33,544 nt of DNA from Lishizhenia tianjinensis (GCA_945902115.1 CAMDLY010000025.1:1-33544); one strand, 5' to 3'. Shown: positions 17,693 through 25,488, counted from the stretch's first letter. The notes: a model not told the origin generated them from the letters alone. Translations and numbers: made by a program.

Positions 17693-17700
17693 CAAATATA
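17693..17700 (-). promoter_or_regulatory. Putative -7 element (TATATTTG) of dnaB, leaderless arrangement
   Basis: An exact TAnnTTTG match on the minus strand with only TTTC between it and the dnaB ATG. With the usual distance from this element to the transcription start, the message would begin at or next to the A of ATG. Confidence 0.6.
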
Positions 17701-17763
17701 CGGATTGCATATTCCTAACGAAATAATGTGCTGCCATTGTTTATAAAAAGATGTTAAAAGGCT

Positions 17764-17772
17764 TTATCAACA
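17764..17772 (+). promoter_or_regulatory. DnaA-box-like 9-mer TTATCAACA upstream of dnaB
   Basis: One mismatch from the DnaA box TTATCCACA, lying in the spacer between nth and dnaB. The identical 9-mer occurs upstream of dnaX (22054-22062). Binding by DnaA is speculative. Confidence 0.25.
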
Positions 17773-17785
17773 GGTTGTTAGTATC

Positions 17786-18436
17786 TTAACTATCCTTCAA
17801 TTCGAGCTGTGCCTTTTTAGTTCCAATTGCCACTGTGATGAAATCGATATTTTTTTTGGGTGAGCGCGCTGGAGAATGTGAGCGTCCATAAAATATAATT
17901 TGCAGATGTAGTTTATTCCATAATTCTTTTGGGAATATTTTTTTAGCATCGGCTTCAGTTTGTTCTACGTTCTTCCCCTTTGTAATTCCCCATCTTATGA
18001 GTAATCGATGAATATGGGTGTCCACAGGAAATGCGGGAATACCGAACACTTGAGCCATGACAACAGAAGCTGTTTTGTGACCTACACCCGGAAGTTCTTC
18101 TAAAGCATCAAAACTACAGGGTACCTCACCTGCGTATTTATCTAGTAGAATTTGTGAAAGCCTCCATATGGCTTGAGATTTTTTAGGAGATAGCCCACAA
18201 GGCTTAATGATTTCGCGAATTTCTTCAACACTTAATTTTATCATTTCTTGTGGTGAAGATGCTTTACGGAATAGGTGAGGGGTGATTTTATTAACCCGTT
18301 CATCGGTGCATTGTGCGCTCAATAACACGGCAATCAATAAGGTATAGGCATCCGAGTGGGTCAAAGGAACTGGTGTCTCGGGGTAAATCTGTTCTAGGGA
18401 ATCAATAATAAATTGCGCCTTCTCTTTTTTTGTCAT
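17786..18436 (-). CDS. nth: Endonuclease III, lacking the iron-sulfur cysteines
   Basis: A 216-residue base-excision DNA glycosylase/AP lyase that removes oxidised pyrimidines. The early helices carry LLIAVLLSAQCTDERVN (33-49). The helix-hairpin-helix LPGVGHKTA (115-123) includes the catalytic Lys121, and FPVDTHIHRL (136-145) holds catalytic Asp139. Both correspond to E. coli K120 and D138. The C-terminal four-cysteine [4Fe-4S] loop of most Nth proteins is absent: after IIFYGRSHSPARSP there is no cysteine at all. The gene lies seven bases after the J-domain gene and is last of the dnaX-menE-J-nth run. Confidence 0.93.
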   Translation of the reverse strand: MTKKEKAQFIIDSLEQIYPETPVPLTHSDAYTLLIAVLLSAQCTDERVNKITPHLFRKASSPQEMIKLSVEEIREIIKPCGLSPKKSQAIWRLSQILLDKYAGEVPCSFDALEELPGVGHKTASVVMAQVFGIPAFPVDTHIHRLLIRWGITKGKNVEQTEADAKKIFPKELWNKLHLQIIFYGRSHSPARSPKKNIDFITVAIGTKKAQLELKDS

Positions 18437-18443
18437 ATTTAAT

Positions 18444-19304
18444 TTAATAGTAACCCATAGTAATCATATGAAGCAAACGGTTTTCTGTAAGTAGAAAATA
18501 AATTATTATCCCCCCTACCAGGTAAACAGAGGCGTGGTGTCCCATGATAAAGTAGGCATCATTTTTTTTGTAAAAGAGAAAAATTAATGGAATAAGCAGT
18601 ATAGACTGAATAAGTAGTTGCGCCCAATAAAAATTAAAATGAACAGGTACATGATAAATTCTATAATCACTCTCCACCAATATTTCGATTGGGTGTCTAA
18701 ATATCGCCGTAGTTTTAATTTGTGCGAAAGGATGTTTCAAAAAATACGCATTGTTAAAATGATTCAACCATAATTCTCGGCCATTTTCTGTTTCAACGAC
18801 ACTAACTCTATGATTATCCATACTCTTGTACATAACTTCTGAAAATCTCGTTACCCTGTCTAGTTCAATTTTTTTTGGCAGTAAAAAATCTACAAAAAAC
18901 AATAAATTAATAGAGCAAGAGAGAACAACGATGCTTATGAATAACTTTCTATTCCAACCTGTTCTTAGTTTAATGTACCAATTATCTAAGTCTTTTTCTT
19001 GTTTTTGTTTTTTCGCTCGGTAACGATTTCGGGCTTTTTGACGATAGGCTGTCCATTCTTCAACAGTTGTTTCTTCATCATTATTTCCCTCATGCAATTC
19101 TACCTTTTCATTGGTTTTTTTTCGAACTTGTTGTAATACATAAGTATAAGCTTCCTGAATTTGTTGGAATTTTTCTCCAGCTTTAGGGGAGGGGTTTTTA
19201 TCGGGATGGTAAATTTTTGCCAGATGTTTATATGACGCTTTTATTTCTTCTTCACTTGCTTCAGGAGTTAAACCAAGTAATTTATAGAATCTCTCTCCAC
19301 TCAT
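18444..19304 (-). CDS. J-domain (DnaJ-like) membrane protein
   Basis: A 286-residue protein. Residues 4-68 are a J domain with the essential HPD motif at 33-35 (YHPDKNPSP) and the QQIQEAYTYVL helix, so it should stimulate a DnaK/Hsp70 partner. A charged helical linker (about 75-115, KARNRYRAKKQKQEKD) leads to three predicted membrane spans at about 117-141, 223-246 and 251-275. The region between spans 1 and 2 would sit on the far side. No Gly/Phe or zinc-finger region is present, so it is not a classical DnaJ. Its first 23 bases overlap the end of menE, and nth starts seven bases after it. The client process is unknown. Confidence 0.82.
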   Translation of the reverse strand: MSGERFYKLLGLTPEASEEEIKASYKHLAKIYHPDKNPSPKAGEKFQQIQEAYTYVLQQVRKKTNEKVELHEGNNDEETTVEEWTAYRQKARNRYRAKKQKQEKDLDNWYIKLRTGWNRKLFISIVVLSCSINLLFFVDFLLPKKIELDRVTRFSEVMYKSMDNHRVSVVETENGRELWLNHFNNAYFLKHPFAQIKTTAIFRHPIEILVESDYRIYHVPVHFNFYWAQLLIQSILLIPLIFLFYKKNDAYFIMGHHASVYLVGGIIIYFLLTENRLLHMITMGYY

Positions 19305-20289
19305 GATATTGACATTCGTTAATAGTGGTAATTCTATCTATTTTCTCATTGGCTAAATAATGAAAGGTCTTTACCCATTGAAATTTTTTTGGGATTTGGT
19401 GAGATTCCAAAAACTTAAATTTTTTCTTCGAAATAGCTTGTGTTTCGTCCCCAAGTATGGCAATAACCAATTGTTCGCCGAGTATTTTGTCAGGAATGCC
19501 AAAAACAATACTGGTCAGGCCAACATGTTCATGAATTCTTTTTTCAATTTCTATGGGATGTATTTTCGTTCCTCCTGAATTTACCACAAAATCTAGGCGA
19601 CCCTTCCAATAAAATTGCGAATCGTTCACCAACTCAATTTCGTCATTAGTTTCAATGGGTTTGTTTTGTAACTGTGGGTAATGAATAATTAATTTTCCGT
19701 TGTTTGATTCAAAATGAATTCCGTCAAGTGCTGTATAGGGCAACTCAGGGTTAGCTATTTGTCTTAAAGCCACGTGAGAGAGAGTTTCAGTCATGCCAAA
19801 AGATTGATAACAAGTGATTTCTTTTTGCCATATAACTTCTGCTAAATCTCTGCTAATAGGAGCGCCGCCGAGTAAAAAAATGATATTTTTTAACGGTAAA
19901 TCGCTCGTGGATAACAGGTATTCAAGTTGGATGGGAACCAATGAAATGAAGTCTATATTAAATGTTTCGGGAAGTTTAATTTTTTTTGTCACGGGCCCAC
20001 AGACTACCTTAGCGCCGCATACGAGGGCCCTTATCAGCATCATTTTGGCTGCTACTGTATTAATGTTTAAACATAAATAAAAAGTATTTCTTTCATGTAA
20101 TTTAAAGAACTTAATTGTGTTTTTGGCTGAAACTATTAATTGGTTTTTACTAAATGACAGATGTTTTGGAGGCCCAGTTGATCCGGAAGTTTGAAAAATA
20201 TATGTATTTAGTCCTTTCTCATAATCAGTAAGAAAAGAACGTATTTCATGTTCTTGAGATTCGGGTAAAAATACAATATCCTTGAGCAT
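19282..20289 (-). CDS. menE: o-Succinylbenzoate-CoA ligase-like AMP-binding enzyme (short MenE)
   Basis: A 335-residue member of the adenylate-forming (ANL) family. MenE activates o-succinylbenzoate with ATP and CoA in menaquinone synthesis. The ATP-binding motif TSGSTGPPK is at 34-42. YQSFGMTET is at 161-169, the hinge motif GRLDFVVNSGG at 230-240, and the C-terminal catalytic lysine is probably Lys316 in NEKIDR. The WKGRLDFVVNSGGTKIHP stretch is MenE-like. The protein begins almost directly at the ATP motif, so the roughly 100-residue N-terminal lobe of long ANL enzymes is missing; short MenE forms occur in Bacteroidetes. No other men gene is in the window. It starts one base after the dnaX tau-frame stop and overlaps the J-domain gene by 23 bases. 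The substrate is inferred. Confidence 0.8.
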   Translation of the reverse strand: MLKDIVFLPESQEHEIRSFLTDYEKGLNTYIFQTSGSTGPPKHLSFSKNQLIVSAKNTIKFFKLHERNTFYLCLNINTVAAKMMLIRALVCGAKVVCGPVTKKIKLPETFNIDFISLVPIQLEYLLSTSDLPLKNIIFLLGGAPISRDLAEVIWQKEITCYQSFGMTETLSHVALRQIANPELPYTALDGIHFESNNGKLIIHYPQLQNKPIETNDEIELVNDSQFYWKGRLDFVVNSGGTKIHPIEIEKRIHEHVGLTSIVFGIPDKILGEQLVIAILGDETQAISKKKFKFLESHQIPKKFQWVKTFHYLANEKIDRITTINECQYHEWREIL

Positions 20290-20290
20290 A

Positions 20291-20935
20291 TCAAAAATCG
20301 ATATCCAAATTAAACAAGGATTTCAAGACGTGAAGATTTGGATTTTTCCTCGCCATTGCGGAAAATTTATCTTTCCCCGTAAGGTATTTTACTTTTTCGT
20401 CCGACGTATCTGTAATTTGAAGTTTAATGTCTAGTGAGTAATTATTGACTTTTTGACGCAAGAACGCAATAAAATCTCCTAACAGCGGCTGAATATAATC
20501 CACTTGTACTTGGTTGTCCACCACGATTGCATATAACTCTTCACTTAATACAAGGGGATCTCTTTTTATTAGGGCATGATGAAAAGTTTCCATCCCATCA
20601 TCTTTCAATTGATAAGCAAATTGCCTCCAATACATCTTAAACTGGTCTAATACGATAAAATCTCTTGGTAAATCTTTTTCTGCGACTCGATCTTCTTTGC
20701 TTTTATGGTCCTCGAGAACTTTTTTTATCGATATATGGTTATGGGAAGTATTACCGGTGGGCGCTGTGAGAATGCGTTGTTCTATTTCAGGGGTAGATTT
20801 TATTTCGGGCTTAACGGATGCCTCATTCATTTTTTTTACCACTGACGATTTTCTTAAAGAATCAGCTGGTGACGGTAAAATCTCAATTCGATCCGTTAGG
20901 AATTTTTTTTTTCTTGCTCTTGTTTTAATGAACAC
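20291..20935 (-). CDS. dnaX: DnaX tau-specific C-terminal region, read in the -1 frame
   Basis: This frame encodes about 200 residues resembling the C-terminal part of Bacteroidetes DnaX (FKMYWRQFAYQLKDDGM, then QVDYIQPLLGDFIAFLRQK, ending LKSLFNLDIDF). In tau this part contacts DnaB helicase and the polymerase. It has no good start of its own: the earliest in-frame codon is a GTG at 20935 inside the dnaX core. It lies exactly -1 to the gamma frame across the A10 run at 20903-20912. Joining there gives a tau of about 573 residues. I therefore read it as the second part of dnaX, reached by frameshifting or slippage, rather than a separate gene. The alternative is a homopolymer sequencing error in a normal single-frame dnaX. 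Its stop is one base before the menE start. Confidence 0.82.
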   Translation of the reverse strand: MFIKTRARKKKFLTDRIEILPSPADSLRKSSVVKKMNEASVKPEIKSTPEIEQRILTAPTGNTSHNHISIKKVLEDHKSKEDRVAEKDLPRDFIVLDQFKMYWRQFAYQLKDDGMETFHHALIKRDPLVLSEELYAIVVDNQVQVDYIQPLLGDFIAFLRQKVNNYSLDIKLQITDTSDEKVKYLTGKDKFSAMARKNPNLHVLKSLFNLDIDF

Positions 20936-22011
20936 AGCTGCATGAGAGAAACTTCTATCAAGAGTCGAGGGTTTTTCGAAGATTTATACTGTACATCCGC
21001 TTTACTCAGCACATTCAATGCTCTCATGATAGCCATGCTGTCAACAATTTTTGCTTGCTCTTCAAACTTTCGTTGAATTGTTTCAGGAACCTCCAAAAGA
21101 CCACTAGTTCTAGCATCTTTACAAACCAATAAATTCCGATAGTGGTCGGCTAAGCCTATTATAAAATTATGTCCATCAAATCCTTTTTCAATGATATCGT
21201 GAAAAGTTAAAAGTGCTTGAGGTATATCCTCCTTCTCAGCAGCTTCAATAATTTTAAAATAATACTCATAATCGAGTATGTTGAGGTTCTCCGAAATGCT
21301 TTTGTAGGTCAGATTATTTCCGCTGAAGGTAACCATTTGATCAAAAATACTTAATGCATCGCGCAGTGCTCCGTCTGCCTTCATGGCAATAAGATGCAAA
21401 GCCTCTGGATCTGCGGATACTCCTTCTTTAGTGGCAATCCCGGCAAGGTGCTCAGCGATATCTTGAACTTTGATTCTGTTAAAATCAAAAATCTGACAGC
21501 GAGAGAGAATAGTCGGTATAATTTTGTGTTTCTCCGTAGTGGCTAGGATAAAAATGACATGCTTCGGTGGCTCTTCTAGTGTTTTAAGAAATGCATTAAA
21601 CGCACTAGAGGACAACATATGAGTCTCATCTATGATGAAAATTTTATGGCTACCTAACTGCGGCGCTACCCTCACTTGATCGATTAAATTTCGAATATCG
21701 TCTACTGAATTATTCGAAGCGGCATCTAACTCATAAACATTCAAAGAAGCTCCTGAATTAAAGGATAAACAAGATTCGCAGGTGTCGCATGCTTCAATAT
21801 TTTCCGTGCGATTGAAACAATTAATAGTTTTCGCTAGAATTCTAGCCGTAGTTGTTTTACCGACGCCTCGCGAACCACAAAATAAGAATGCTTGCGCTAA
21901 ATGGTCATTTTTTATAGCGTTCCTTAAAGTGCCAGTAATGGTTTTTTGACCAACTACTGTATCGAATGTTTGAGGACGATATTTACGTGCGGAAACTACG
22001 AATTCAGGCAT
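20896..22011 (-). CDS. dnaX: DNA polymerase III gamma subunit (DnaX clamp-loader core)
   Basis: A 371-residue AAA+ clamp-loader ATPase. It starts PEFVVSARKYRPQTFDTVVGQ, typical of DnaX. Walker A GSRGVGKT is at 46-53 and a zinc module has Cys65, Cys75, Cys78 and Cys81. Other motifs are Walker B IFIIDETHML (124-133), FILATTE and the arginine finger in ILSRCQIF. The helical collar ends near residue 365. The frame stops (TAA at 20896) two codons after a run of ten A in the message. The product therefore corresponds to domains I-III of E. coli DnaX (residues 1-373), close to gamma. A TATCTTTG promoter element ends four bases before the ATG. menE, the J-domain gene and nth follow in the same direction. 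Confidence 0.95.
   Translation of the reverse strand: MPEFVVSARKYRPQTFDTVVGQKTITGTLRNAIKNDHLAQAFLFCGSRGVGKTTTARILAKTINCFNRTENIEACDTCESCLSFNSGASLNVYELDAASNNSVDDIRNLIDQVRVAPQLGSHKIFIIDETHMLSSSAFNAFLKTLEEPPKHVIFILATTEKHKIIPTILSRCQIFDFNRIKVQDIAEHLAGIATKEGVSADPEALHLIAMKADGALRDALSIFDQMVTFSGNNLTYKSISENLNILDYEYYFKIIEAAEKEDIPQALLTFHDIIEKGFDGHNFIIGLADHYRNLLVCKDARTSGLLEVPETIQRKFEEQAKIVDSMAIMRALNVLSKADVQYKSSKNPRLLIEVSLMQLCSLKQEQEKKNS
20903..20912 (-). promoter_or_regulatory. dnaX: A10 slippery run in dnaX (frameshift or transcriptional slippage site)
   Basis: Ten consecutive A in the message (codons GAA AAA AAA AAT in the gamma frame). It contains the heptamer A AAA AAA, suited to -1 tandem slippage, and is long enough for RNA polymerase slippage. 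The zero-frame stop comes two codons later and the -1 frame stays open for about 200 codons. E. coli dnaX uses -1 frameshifting at A AAA AAG, and Thermus dnaX uses slippage on a run of nine A. I see no strong downstream stem, which leans towards slippage. Confidence 0.75.
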
Positions 22012-22015
22012 AATT

Positions 22016-22023
22016 CAAAGATA
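22016..22023 (-). promoter_or_regulatory. Putative -7 element (TATCTTTG) of dnaX, leaderless arrangement
   Basis: An exact TAnnTTTG match on the minus strand with four bases (AATT) between it and the dnaX ATG, the same spacing as at dnaB. The transcript would start at or beside the start codon. Confidence 0.6.
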
Positions 22024-22053
22024 AGGAATTAGATTAACGCATTCATATATCTT

Positions 22054-22062
22054 TTATCAACA
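22054..22062 (+). promoter_or_regulatory. DnaA-box-like 9-mer TTATCAACA upstream of dnaX
   Basis: Identical to the 9-mer upstream of dnaB and one mismatch from TTATCCACA. It lies about 45 bases before the dnaX start, upstream of its -7 element. A regulatory role is speculative. Confidence 0.25.
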
Positions 22063-22071
22063 AATTGGAAA

Positions 22072-23310
22072 TTATTTTTCCTTTTGAGGGAAAATTTCAA
22101 CCAGTGTCCCATTTTTTGGTCCGAAGAGGTCGATGAACTCGGGAATTGTAAAACGAGTTGCTTCAGTTAAAGAAGTGATTTTTTCAACATTTTCGTATTT
22201 TACCGTTCGTAATTCAATCTTTTCTTTCGAAATAAATATCCAATTGAACTGATTTACTTTTCCTGCATCTCGCGTCCAAGATTTACAATCATCAGCGTCT
22301 CTTAGCGGAGCTCCCCAGCAACCTTCTCCGGCATAAACGATACCTTTTTCATCATTTCTTTTAAATCCTTCATCAGCATCTTTCTCTTTTGAACTAAGAA
22401 TCGGCCAAGTTATTTTTGTTGTATGTGAGTCATTTTCAAGACACAAACGAACATTTCTATATTGCTCAAAGAGAGGTACAAAATTCCTATATTGTGTTTG
22501 CATCTCTTTTTTAAATGAAACGTGAGCCCGAATAGGACGATGGTATTGTGGCAATTGCCAAAAGAAATCTTTGTGTTCCTCTAAGGTGTTTCTCAAAAAA
22601 ACTTTTTGTCCCCCGATCTTTAGAATTTCAGAATTTAGAGAGATCAGATTTAAGAGATTTCCTCCGAGAGTAGTATGATAATATAGTTTCGGATGAGGCA
22701 CATTGAATAATCTCACCATTACTTTATTGGTTTTCTCATGATTACCTCTCGACACGACTAAAGGGGTAATTCTTCCGTCAGTATCAACGGTGTACTCCCA
22801 ATCTTCAAACCAATTTATCCATTGTTGGTTCAAATCTAAATTTATGAAATCCCCGTTGAATAAAACAGCATGTGCTTTCAATTTTGCCACCATTTTATTA
22901 GCCTTGACGCGCACAGGCCTGTTATCTCTCGAATCTCCTCCTCCAATCAATGAAAGTCTCTCCTCAGGAACATTTGGTGCAGTAGAAAAATAATAAGTTC
23001 TCCCAAAGCCTTCTGAATCTTTAATTGTAAAATAGTATTTGGTATTTGGTCGTAAGTTTTTAAGCTCCACAAGGCAGTTTGACATGCCTTTCCAATTGTT
23101 TTTTGATGTCAATTGGATTTCTTTGCGGTATCGATTTTTGATGGGTTCAACGGTATCTATGTAGAATCCCATAAACTGTCCTCGCTTTTGATCCCAAATA
23201 ACGGTGGCAGTGGTGGAAGCATCACCACTGAAAACTACCCGAACAAATCTTGTTTTTCCATTCGCATTAAAAACTAGCAGACATGTGATAAAAAGTATAA
23301 TTTCTTTCAT
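22072..23310 (-). CDS. Exported purple-acid-phosphatase-like metallophosphoesterase
   Basis: A 412-residue protein with a signal peptide (1-18, MKEIILFITCLLVFNANG). An N-terminal fibronectin-III-like domain (about 22-110) contains VVFSGDASTTATVIWD and LRPNTKYYFTIKD, as in purple acid phosphatases. The calcineurin-type catalytic domain follows, with metal ligands in GGGDSRD (Asp126), FNGDF (Asp154) and RGNHE (Asn190, His191). Later histidines are in YHRPIRAHVS (His263) and ENDSHTTK (His296). It is predicted to hydrolyse phosphate esters in the periplasm or outside the cell; the substrate is unknown. It lies 60 bases upstream of dnaX, which has its own promoter, and downstream of the M16 terminator, so it is probably monocistronic. 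Confidence 0.88.
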   Translation of the reverse strand: MKEIILFITCLLVFNANGKTRFVRVVFSGDASTTATVIWDQKRGQFMGFYIDTVEPIKNRYRKEIQLTSKNNWKGMSNCLVELKNLRPNTKYYFTIKDSEGFGRTYYFSTAPNVPEERLSLIGGGDSRDNRPVRVKANKMVAKLKAHAVLFNGDFINLDLNQQWINWFEDWEYTVDTDGRITPLVVSRGNHEKTNKVMVRLFNVPHPKLYYHTTLGGNLLNLISLNSEILKIGGQKVFLRNTLEEHKDFFWQLPQYHRPIRAHVSFKKEMQTQYRNFVPLFEQYRNVRLCLENDSHTTKITWPILSSKEKDADEGFKRNDEKGIVYAGEGCWGAPLRDADDCKSWTRDAGKVNQFNWIFISKEKIELRTVKYENVEKITSLTEATRFTIPEFIDLFGPKNGTLVEIFPQKEK

Positions 23311-23341
23311 AAAATAAAAATACTACTAAAATTGGATTTAA

Positions 23342-23370
23342 CTAAAAAGGCTGCCATAGATGACAGCCTT
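23342..23370 (-). terminator. Rho-independent terminator of the M16 protease operon
   Basis: On the minus strand a 10-bp stem (one G-T pair) with arms AAGGCTGTCA and TGGCAGCCTT encloses the loop TCTA and is followed by T5. It lies 20 bases after the M16 operon stop. The arms are identical to those of the terminator at 2672-2697. Confidence 0.88.
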
Positions 23371-23390
23371 AAATCTTTCGATTACCGAAA

Positions 23391-25475
23391 TTATTTTTTG
23401 AATATTTTCATATCCGGTTTACCATTCACCTCAACCTTCGTTACTTGACCAGAAAGTATCATTGGTCCCATGTTCATGGATAAAGTGTGCGGGAATAAAA
23501 TGCCATTGACTTCCTTAAAGTCACTGTAAACTTGCGTAGACTCATTGGTTTTATCTCCTTCTTTTGTAATTGTTAGGCTTTTTTCTTTCATGAAGGTTTT
23601 TCTGTTGTAATAGTCATAACTTTCTGTCTCGCCATCTACGATCTTTATCACGTAATATTCAACGTCATTTTCATTTTGGATGCCTTCAAGCGAATAATTC
23701 ACCTTGTGAGTAATATAATTCATTTCTTGAAACAAACCGGCATCTTTTTTCTTTTTAGCTATTTCCTCTGCAGTCATATCTTTTTTACTAGCCATTGGGG
23801 CACTTGTATACCCTGATTTACCATCGAAGAAGGTCAGCGGCATTTTATTTCCTTGGAATTCGAGGGCCGTTGCCTCGGTTGTAGGGGCGATATAATAGTT
23901 GAAGAATTTTAGTGTCATAGGCATTTGACTTCCGGACATTTCAGAGACGCGCTCTACTGATTTTATCTTTTTCAGTTTTTTGTTAAGTTCTTTCATCGAA
24001 GCCGACTTTGTCACCGCCAGAAGATAGTTAGATATTAGTTGTTCTTTACTAATATCTGCAGGAGTAATATCGATATAGGTATTTCCAAATTCATCTAAAA
24101 TAGTGACCTTCCCATCACTGTCAAACTGTTTAATTTTATCCAATATTTCTTCATTGCCAACAACAATGATATTGCAGTTAGATGCTGTAAAATACTTTTT
24201 CGACATTGACAAGATGTCATCTTTGCTCACTGCTTCTAATTTTTGTAAATAATTCTGATAATAGTCCTTCGGCAGATTATACCTGATCGTATTCAGCGCA
24301 AATCGCGCAATTGTTGAAGGACTTTCTAAGGAACGCGCAAATCCACCCGCCTGTGATGCTTTTGTTAAATTGATTTCTTCATCTTTTACAATCTCGGTAG
24401 TTATGAGTTCAAATTCTTTTAAGATTTGCGTTATCGCAGAGTCGGTAACAGCATTTCTAAAGTTACCCCCTGCAGACATCCATGAGCCATACTCTGTAAT
24501 ATTCATCGAGGAATAGCAACCATAAGTATATGCTTTATCCTCTCTCAAATTTTGCATCAAACGAGTACCGAAACCACCTCCACCAAGAATACCGTTCAGG
24601 ACGGTACTGGGTAATTGGTTTACATCTCCCGTTTTCATGTTAACAGGGAATGTGACGTATACTACGCTTTGTACGGCTCCACGTTTTTTCACAAAAGTCA
24701 CTTGATTCCCCTCTGGCATGGCTGCTTCGGGAAAGGTCGCTACATATTTTTTACCGCCTTTCCAATCTCCGAGGTATTTTGACGCCATCTCTTCTGCCTG
24801 CGCTCTATTTATATCACCAACTACAACTAAATAAGCGCCATCTGGTGTGAAGTTCGATTTGTAATAATTGATAACGTCTTCTCTAGAAATGTTCTTTAAC
24901 GTTGTTTCATTCATTACGTCGCTATAAGGGTGACCCGGGAAGTTAACTTTCACCGTAGCATTTTGAGCCATGGTCCCCGCATCAGATTTAGCAGAAAGCA
25001 ATGCGTCTTCATTTTGTTTTTTGATGCGAGCGAACTCACTTTCCGGAAAACTTGTGTTCAACAATACGTCTTTCATTAAGGTTAAACCTTTGTCCATGTG
25101 CTTTGTCAAACAAGAAAGCGAAATAGCATTACGGTCAGCGGATAAGGATGCCCCGATAAAGTCAATTTCTTTATCTAATTCATCTTTAGTTCTGTTGCTA
25201 GTGCCTGACATTATCAAAGCTCCTACCATATCAGATAATCCTGCCTTTTCACCTTCGATTTTTGAATCAGAACCCATACTTAAGTCAAAAGATACTCTCG
25301 GTAACTTATGATTTTCAGAAAGAATAACTGTTATTCCATTCGCGGTTGTAAAAACCTCAGAATCTTTTAATTCTATTTTTTTCGCTTGTGCGGGAGTTGG
25401 CCGAACAGAACGGTCAATTTGACCGAAAGAGATTCCACTCAGGAGAATCGACGCTATAATGACTTGATTTTTCAT
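23391..25475 (-). CDS. M16 family inactive peptidase subunit, exported
   Basis: A 694-residue M16 protein with a signal peptide (1-19, ending SFG before Q). Residues of about 35-460 carry the two M16 domains (TTANGITVILSENHKLPRV, YYKSNFTPDGAYLVVVGDI, GGGFGTRLMQNLREDKAYTYG). The zinc motif HxxEH is lost: the matching segment at 79-86 reads GLSDMVGA, with Asp, Gly and Ala in place of His, Glu and His. The C-terminal 200 residues form an additional domain (about 480-694) ending VTKVEVNGKPDMKIFKK. In M16 heterodimers an inactive subunit pairs with a catalytic one and helps bind substrate. Here the catalytic partner is the gene immediately upstream, 13 bases away, so a periplasmic heterodimer is likely. 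Confidence 0.9.
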   Translation of the reverse strand: MKNQVIIASILLSGISFGQIDRSVRPTPAQAKKIELKDSEVFTTANGITVILSENHKLPRVSFDLSMGSDSKIEGEKAGLSDMVGALIMSGTSNRTKDELDKEIDFIGASLSADRNAISLSCLTKHMDKGLTLMKDVLLNTSFPESEFARIKKQNEDALLSAKSDAGTMAQNATVKVNFPGHPYSDVMNETTLKNISREDVINYYKSNFTPDGAYLVVVGDINRAQAEEMASKYLGDWKGGKKYVATFPEAAMPEGNQVTFVKKRGAVQSVVYVTFPVNMKTGDVNQLPSTVLNGILGGGGFGTRLMQNLREDKAYTYGCYSSMNITEYGSWMSAGGNFRNAVTDSAITQILKEFELITTEIVKDEEINLTKASQAGGFARSLESPSTIARFALNTIRYNLPKDYYQNYLQKLEAVSKDDILSMSKKYFTASNCNIIVVGNEEILDKIKQFDSDGKVTILDEFGNTYIDITPADISKEQLISNYLLAVTKSASMKELNKKLKKIKSVERVSEMSGSQMPMTLKFFNYYIAPTTEATALEFQGNKMPLTFFDGKSGYTSAPMASKKDMTAEEIAKKKKDAGLFQEMNYITHKVNYSLEGIQNENDVEYYVIKIVDGETESYDYYNRKTFMKEKSLTITKEGDKTNESTQVYSDFKEVNGILFPHTLSMNMGPMILSGQVTKVEVNGKPDMKIFKK

Positions 25476-25488
25476 GCTCTATATCTTT

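Noticed and set aside
20291..20935. A separate gene for a 214-residue hypothetical protein downstream of dnaX
   Set aside because: Its only in-frame start is a GTG inside the dnaX core, and its content matches the tau C-terminal region in the -1 frame across the A10 run.
20291..22011. dnaX as a frameshifted pseudogene
   Set aside because: dnaX is essential, both parts are otherwise intact, and the break falls at a homopolymer exactly where gamma should end. A homopolymer sequencing error remains possible.
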